Source: Elysia marginata (Eukaryota; Mollusca; Gastropoda; Plakobranchidae). Taken from it: DNA of 23,606 nucleotides. A program made the translations under genes and the position numbers. Each line of letters opens with the position of its first letter. Position 1 is the stretch's first letter. The stretch is from assembly GCA_019649035.1 (NCBI GenBank), contig BMAT01008081.1, positions 123,165 to 146,770 on the forward strand. Direction: 5' to 3'. Of the stretch, positions 17,253 to 23,606 are shown one piece after another. The notes beneath the pieces are model-generated. The model searched no databases. It had not been told where the DNA came from and saw only the letters and a list, made by a program, of their open reading frames with translations.

Positions 17253-19404
17253 AACTAACTTAAAAACAATAAGAGCATGAAGTAATGACTAGCTGGGACC
17301 TATTTTACCTTTTCCCAGGAATTTTAGCACATCTTTTAATTATCATTATCTGAATCTATAGAGTGAAAAATGAATCAAATTTTGTACCTCAGGATATAAA
17401 GTGCCAAAAACTGATGTTGTAGAAAACAGGCTACCGGTACTTAAGTCTAATAACAGGTAAATCTAAGCAGTTTGTACACGTTTTTTTTCTCCTCTGTACG
17501 CGCAAGTTGTAATGCTGTTGGAAAGTGTATTATTTTTTAAAAGATTTTCAACTGGTTGCATCTTTTGATGTGGGCTTATAATTAATTTGATTCCGAACCC
17601 TACTGGTCCAACATGCTCTTGTACTTGTTATTCTTCCCACAGGAAAAAAATTCCACTTATATTAAATAGTGTTTGGCAGATTTTTAATGCTCATTACCGC
17701 TTGTGTTGTAAATTTTCTATTTTGATGTAAAAAAAAAAACAACAAAAGATACCACTGATTATTGTTTAAATGTCCGATTTGTAATGAACTGTATTTTTAA
17801 GACTAAGTATGTGTCTGTAAAAATATATGGCCATAGCCATTTTTATGTAGTAGCATAATATATTTTGTAAATGAGAAGTTCATAATTTTGTGTTGTTTCA
17901 AAACCCAAAAATTATTAATTTGTGCACATTATTAAATCAAAAATTTATTATGCCCCATGGTCTTCATGACACAGGTTTAATGAGAAAGAAATTTGATTCA
18001 CTTTCAAATTTGTAGGTATAAACTCATTAGTGCAGTCGAATCACAATTACAAGCCAAACAATGTCACTCTCAGCTAACACCAGAAAAAAACATTTTTTTT
18101 TGTCTTAGGACCATAGGTTTGGCAGGCTTTAATTTTGATTTTTGACAATTTATGTAAATCTTGTTTTGAGTTGCTTTAAATGTAAGCTTTTAAGCTTTTT
18201 TTCCTGTTTAGTTGTCTTTATCTCTTTATTGCTTTGAAGTGTGTGTATCTTTTTTGTGGAAGCCACCTTTTGTTCTGAAGTAAATTGAACCCTTAGTTCT
18301 TGATATTTTACATTGTGTTTTGATGTATGATTATTTATATTTTTATGTTGTCATTGAGTCAAATGCCAGACTTAAAAACATGTTTACATTTTACAACCAC
18401 TTTGAAGAATTTAAAAATATTGTACCTGTAATGTTACCAAGTTTTTACTGCTGAGAAATTTTTGTACAAAAAAAAATGCATCATTCCATGACCTATAACC
18501 CCCTTTAGACATTAGAGTGGGTTCAAGATGTTATTTCACTTTTAATACAGGAGGCTTTGATTTCATACTAAATTTTAAAGAATAGTTGATCAGTACTTAT
18601 GCATTGTGAATTAAATGCTGTATATTTTTGTAAGTAAGTCATGACGAGAAGATAATTTTAATTTTTACAGTTTTTTGGTAGAATAAGCTTTACAGGACAA
18701 ATTGGTTTTCTTTTTTTGTTATATTTTTCATTTGCCCTTCAATTCTTATCTTATAACAAAGAATCTGTGAATTAAAGTTTAGTGAAAACGATTTGAGATA
18801 AGTTCTCATAATAGCAAGTGATGGTATTTCTGTTTGTTTTTTTAACAGGTTTCAAATACAGTCGATACTTATTTAGTTCTCTGATGTTAATCAACAAAAA
18901 GATATGTTGGGTCTCAATCAACTTGAAGATAAAACCTGTAAGGGTAATGCTTGGTTATGTGGAGATTAGAAATAGAATAGACTTGGCTGTATGTTTTTGT
19001 TTTTTTTTATCTTTTATCACTTTCACCATGTTGCATGAATAATAATTATGGCCTTGCTGATAAACAAGTAAAGGGATTCAGCAATCACACAGTCATTTAT
19101 AGAGTGGTCCAAAATTTTTGATCAAAGTTTTTTCCAATAACTTTTTCCATAGGTAATGCACAATATTCATATTTAGAGCAGGTCATTTAATCAATTTGTC
19201 TGTAACATATGCACATTTTTTCAGTTGCCTCTGATCGGTATTTTCAAATTTCTTTAACAAGTCTGTGTAAAAATTTGATAAAATGATGTGCCACAACATC
19301 AAAGATAAAAAAATACTTTTTAAAATTTGTGTATAAATTTTGTTGAAATATATGTTTACCATATTGACTTTTTTTTTTTCGAACTTGTACAATTTTTCTC
19401 TGCA

Positions 19405-19866
19405 GGGAGATTTATTTTAGATTAATTTCTACATTGGCTTCCTGTAGACGCTAGGATTAAATTTAAATTAGCTGTACTTTGTCACAAAGTTCTACAAAAC
19501 AAAGCACCATTGTACTTGTCATCCATGATTAGCGTTTACAAACCATCTCGCACATTGCGCAGTAGCAGTAAAGATTCGTTAGTTGTACCTACAGTGAAAA
19601 CTAAGACCTATGGAGAAAAATCATTATCATATGCAGCTCCTCACTTTTGGAATTCGCTTCCCCTGCCCATTCGACAGATAAAGGACTCGCAGGAGTTCAA
19701 GTCTGCGTTAAAAACGCACCTATTCCAAATGTATCTGTCCTAACTTTTTTTTTTGTGAATGTATATTGGAAATATGTCAATGTCATTGTTGTCTAATGCG
19801 CTTTGAGCTTTTTGTAAAAGCGCTATATAAATGTTCTTCATTATTATTATTATTATTATTATTTTT
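19405..19866 (+). mobile_element. 5'-truncated LINE (Jockey-superfamily, CR1/L2-like) 3' end with (ATT)n tail
   Basis: An open frame at 19426-19743 encodes the end of a non-LTR retrotransposon reverse-transcriptase protein. It has LHWLPVDARIKFKLAVLCHK near its start and YGEKSLSYAAPHFWNSLPLP then IRQIKDSQEFKSALKTHLF at its end; LHWLPV and the AAP-x-WNSLP-x(2)-IR pattern are characteristic. A TAA stop at 19423-19425 marks decay or truncation just before. A short 3' region with gcgctatataaatg leads into about seven ATT units (19840-19863), the target-primed tail common in this group. It lies in the sense direction inside the probable ttyh 3' UTR. The left boundary is approximate. Confidence 0.85.
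19426..19743 (+). pseudogene. LINE reverse-transcriptase protein C-terminal fragment
   Basis: This is 105 codons of the ORF2-type protein C-terminus, with none of the catalytic reverse-transcriptase or endonuclease motifs remaining. The reading frame is intact from just after TAA at 19423 to TAA at 19741-19743. It has no plausible own start and is not expected to be translated. Confidence 0.82.
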
Positions 19867-19925
19867 TGTGAAAAAAGAATAATGAGAAATATAGACCTGT
19901 TTTACTTGGTAAGAAAGTTGGTAAA

Positions 19926-20263
19926 GTTCAATCCTCTTAATTCGAAGTTTATTTTGGGGCCTACGGAAAGCTTTTCCTCTAATCCCTGGCACAAGTAGCA
20001 GTTTTATCTCTCTTCAACATTCGAGGTTTATGATAAACCCTCAATTCACAAAGTTGCCATTCTAAAACCTACACATGAGTGTCTTTGGCCCATGGAATAA
20101 GTTAGTTCTTGCATTAAGCAAAGGTGAGGGGGCATAGAGGAAGGTGCTCTAGAACTGAGAAGTGGCTAAGTTAATAAACCTGGTCCTTTGAGTGTAAATC
20201 GAATCCTCTTAAATCGAAGTTTTTCTTCATTCCCAAGAGGTTTGAATTATGAGGTTTCCACTG
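19926..20263. mobile_element. Right part of a second pogo/Tigger-like MITE
   Basis: The right end is gaggtttccactg followed by TA (20264-20265), the inverse of a CAGTGGAAACCTC terminus. A motif, aatcctcttaa-ttcgaagtt, occurs at 19930-19949 and again, slightly changed, at 20202-20222, an internal duplication typical of pogo-like MITEs. No matching left end is visible, so the element is truncated or its left end was lost when the adjoining LINE inserted. The left boundary is approximate. Confidence 0.6.
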
Positions 20264-20900
20264 TAGTTTTGTCTTTTTCAGCAAAGCCATGAAAATCAGG
20301 AATTTATAGTAAGATCGCGAAGACAACAAAAAGTAGTTAGTATTGTGACTGCAAGCAACAATCATGTTGTGTAACACAGCTCACCTACGAAAGAAACTAA
20401 GTGCTTTGACTTGAGCAACTGTTGTGCTGAAAACCTCTTTGAAGTTTACTATTGTTCAATTATAAAATTTAAAACAAAAGAGAAAAGGGCTTTAGTCCTG
20501 CGCAAATGATTTTGAAAAACAAAATGATTTCAGGTCATGTTCGAGTTTTAAAAAAGTTGTAAAGAATTAAGGAAGACATTCTTCCCCCACGCAAATCTAG
20601 ATTACTAGTTATGCAGTATTTGTTTTTGAATGAGGATTGGAGAACTAGGAAGTAGACTAAATTTAGAGCTAAAGTGCGTCTAAAAGGTTTTTAATAAGAG
20701 AACTGTTTGAATGTGTAAGTTATAGCCCCCCACCCAATCTGCTCTGCAATACATATGTGCATACTTCTATAGATGTACAAGTCTCGCTTGTCTCTATTTT
20801 AATCGTAAGTTGTCCAACACTGCACTAATCTTTCAAATTAATAGGCTAGGCAGTTATGGTTGAACAAATCTAAAACTGTGAGTCATTTTTATAACAAACT

Positions 20901-20906
20901 AATAAA
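20901..20906 (+). terminator. Candidate internal polyadenylation signal AATAAA
   Basis: A canonical hexamer (actaataaaaacc) lies about 390 bases before the favoured distal signal. The downstream context is not distinctive, so it is listed only as a possible alternative site. Confidence 0.25.
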
Positions 20907-21293
20907 AACCTAACAAAGTACATATTCTAAGTTGCATTTAAATGAAGTGCATTAATGGGGATTCTGTATGTCAATACAGTAAAACTTTTAATGTTGTGGC
21001 AACCATAGCTGCATTAATTTTTACAAAGATTTCTGAAAGAAATATGATAATGCTGGTAGGAGGCAACTGGAAAAATATGGATATGTTAGAATAAATTGGT
21101 TCAAAGACTTGTTGTAAATAATGGATAATTTGCATGACCTATGAATGAAAGTATTTTTTTTTTTTAAAACCTTGATGTGACATTTTGAACTGTACAGTAC
21201 TGGCGTATGCATAATTTTTTAATTTTTTGCAGGCTTTGATATTTTGTAACTTGAGAAAATATATGTATGGTATATGGCGTCATGAACTTTTGC

Positions 21294-21299
21294 AATAAA
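21294..21299 (+). terminator. Polyadenylation signal AATAAA with GT-rich downstream element
   Basis: AATAAA is followed about 25 bases later by a GT-rich stretch (tgttgtgttgttttcttt, about 21321-21338), the usual arrangement around an animal cleavage site. It is the strongest such combination downstream of the ttyh stop. Confidence 0.6.
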
Positions 21300-21339
21300 A
21301 ATATGATATATACTCAACGCTGTTGTGTTGTTTTCTTTT

Positions 21340-23606
21340 AACTTATTTTTTAAAGTTTTCTAGTATAGTGCTCACGATTTTGGGGGGTTAATTAAGCAAA
21401 TATAATAAAATTGGTGCAAGTAAAGCAATGCCATTTTCATTTATTTTACTTTTTCAAAGCTTGAGAAACTGAATGATCACACCGATTTGAACAAGTTTGG
21501 TTTCATAAACAATGGCAATGTGACGTTGTGCCAGGATTTTCAGTTTTCAGAAAATTTGAGTGGCATCCCTGCTTTTGGGCATCTAATAATTAACATTCTA
21601 TCTTTGCGTTTCCTCTCAAAGTCTTCTCTTTATTTTTTATTTATCTACAACCGTTTTATCCTCATCTTTATATCTCCACATCTCTCTCTCTCTTTCTGTC
21701 TTTACACCAGTTTCTTTAAACATGATTGTCTCCTCTCCCACCGTCTCTTTTGGCCTGAAACCATGAATTTCTACTGCAAGGTTAATCTTGATAACATACA
21801 TGGAGATCTAGACTCTAAAGCAGGGTTTTACTTTACAGCTCTGTATACATGTGTAGATTAATTCAACTGCAATATTATCTAGAGCAGCTGACGGGTAGGT
21901 AGATCTACTTGGCAAAAAACTCAAAAAAGAAAAAAAAAATAATTTCTACATGATTTAGTCTCAAAATGAACAAATTTTGTGAATGCCCCTAGAATGATGC
22001 ATTACCAGTATCAACACCAAATTGGGTGAGTTAAGCCACTTTCTGAACCAGCAGTAGTTGACCAAAAACTCCTACATTTAAAAAAAAATACAGGTTAGTC
22101 TAAAAATTGACAAAAACTTCTGTGTTTGTGGGTAGAAAAGATGATGTTAGTCCTCCTTTGCTAAAATCAAGAGTCTTAACTCTGTGTTTTTTTTCTTCGT
22201 CTGGCTCAATAACACAGGAATTTTAGTTACTGTAAAGATTTTAATGGCCACTGATGTATTGTTTGTTATTAGACGAAAAAAATCAATAAGTGTCCAAGGA
22301 CCTAAGTAATCACCACATGTAGGATGCTTTGTAGTGTCCCCAATGCAAGAGAGTAAGCTTTAGTAGTTCAGCAAATGACTGAAAAAACTTATCCAACTCC
22401 AACTCCTATCGGTTTGGTATGCAAATAATGTTTCGTCTTTTAAAAAAAAAATTACATCTTATGACGGATCCAAAGTTGCACATTCAACAATGACCTAATG
22501 CTTGCTTCCCTGCAGCACAATGATAGAATTAGAAGCTAGACGTAGGCCTGTGGGAAGCATTGGTAGCTCAACAGCATTAAGAGTTAGGCCTGGTGCTTTG
22601 ATGAGATCAATACTCAATACCTCTGAACTTAAATGATTTTGGGGTTGTTTTTTTGTTGTTATAAGTGATTGTAATAATCAACACAGATATAAAATCTAGA
22701 TAGGCTTAGTTCTTTCTGGTCTTCAAATAATCTGTAGCTTTTTGTAAACATTGTCACCAAGGATTGTTACTGTTAGCCTAATTAGAGCTGATTTGCTAGG
22801 CGTTGTTCAGATGCTGATTACAATGCGTGTATAAAAATTACTATTAAAAAAAAAGAAGTTCTTAAGGAATGTTTCAGGGTAAGCAGGTCTGCACAAATTT
22901 TTAAGGTTTTACACTTTTGCATAATTTAAATTAAAAGCTCAAGGTTTGGTTGTAGAATTGAGCATGATTTTTTTGAAGATCCATCCCTCAAAGTCAAAAT
23001 CACAAATTCGTTGAACTTCTTTGTTTTGCCCTGCCAATTTCTTTTATTAGACCAAGTTCTAATGTTTTGTTGAACAAACATTTAGTTTGAGCTACCCTGA
23101 ATCAGTATTGATCACTCAAACTGTTTGTACCCAAAATTACCACAAACATGCTCACACTGACAATAAAATAAATAGTTTTATATAACAGTTTTACATTCCA
23201 TGTGTTGCTTAAATGCAGCCTCATGTCATTACACCTGGTTCAACAAACAAACTTGCCTCCACTAGATGGGCTTATCACAATCAAGAGTGAACACTAATGA
23301 GTCAGTTTTTGCTTCCTGCCTATCTTCCAACGCCCACCTGATCTTTCACAGGCGATGTTACAGACTCTCAATACTAATGCGGTTATGAGTACATTTATTG
23401 CCCTTGAAAATGAGCGTTCAAACATCTCTTCCTCCAACAGTAACACACTAGTTTAATAAATTCTACAAAAACACACTGGACTGCATATTTTACCAGACAA
23501 AGGAGAATTTGTGTTATGTTATTGAATTTTGTAATTTCTAATTCAAAATGAGTTATGATTGCAATTTGCACTTATTGAATCTCCATTACTCACACACACA
23601 AAAAAA
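21340..23606. other. Downstream region with no recognised gene
   Basis: AT-rich sequence beyond the probable polyadenylation site. The longest open frame (21487-21861, plus, 124 codons, no ATG at its start) is not similar to anything I recognise and overlaps a CT-rich low-complexity patch at about 21680-21745. No splice-consistent exons on either strand were convincing. The end of the window has a short CA run. Confidence 0.55.

Larger units (their letters stand above)
14500..21320 (+). other. ttyh: Probable long 3' untranslated region of ttyh
   Basis: From the TAG stop to the best polyadenylation signal at 21294 there is about 6.8 kb of AT-rich sequence with no convincing exon on either strand. 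It contains runs of T, a LINE 3' end (about 19405-19866), the right end of a MITE (to 20263), a 3-base gap, and other AATAAA hexamers at 17247 and 20901 that could give shorter transcripts. Long 3' UTRs are common for genes expressed in nervous tissue. Its extent as transcript is an inference from the signals; the alternative is that the mRNA ends earlier and the rest is intergenic. Confidence 0.5.

Noticed and set aside
21487-21861. Longest open frame in the window (124 codons)
   Set aside because: It starts without ATG, crosses a CT-rich low-complexity patch and shows no domain. It is compatible with chance in an AT-rich region.

Overview
The window is AT-rich eukaryotic (animal) DNA. It has long GT-AG introns, simple repeats, degraded transposable elements and short protein-coding islands. 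Dispersed elements rich in TAGATCTA palindromes, a LINE with an (ATT)n tail and pogo-like MITEs fit a mollusc, probably a gastropod. That taxonomic reading is an inference from style only. I see no prokaryotic gene, operon or CRISPR array.

The one gene I can support lies on the + strand. It is the C-terminal half of a tweety-family membrane protein (TTYH; calcium- or volume-linked chloride-channel or lipid-handling family). Eight coding exons join with matching phases at GT-AG junctions: 572-641, 1648-1700, 2304-2393, 5143-5285, 6284-6385, 9946-10083, 13119-13197 and 14425-14499. Together they total 750 nt, or 249 residues plus a TAG stop. In order they encode the SDFC motif after the fourth membrane helix, the helical extracellular domain, the last membrane helix, and a cytoplasmic tail with an acidic DDTDPFLP motif and a PPPY (PPxY) site. 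The N-terminal half and promoter lie upstream of the window. After the stop comes a probable 3' UTR of about 6.8 kb, ending near a good AATAAA signal at 21294 with a GT-rich downstream element.

The introns and UTR hold the mobile DNA. Intron 5 (6386-9945) contains an 872-bp pogo/Tc1-like MITE with TA target duplication (6628-7499) and a hAT-like non-autonomous transposon (copy A, 7634-9809) interrupted by a 665-bp solo LTR (8193-8857). Intron 6 (10084-13118) contains a second copy of the same hAT-like element (copy B, 10137-11877) with a perfect 8-bp target duplication. The 3' UTR holds the 3' end of a LINE with an (ATT)n tail (about 19405-19866) and the right end of a second pogo-like MITE (about 19926-20263).

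The most unusual place is the exon at 9946-10083. Its 3' end and 5' splice site belong to a 68-bp tandem repeat, present two to three times, that was split by the hAT-like insertion. An intact copy of the splice-donor sequence now sits about 1.9 kb into the intron. The exon is also flanked by two same-direction hAT copies. The last coding exon stays open in a second frame that would be used if the preceding 79-bp exon were skipped. From 21340 to 23606 I recognise no gene.
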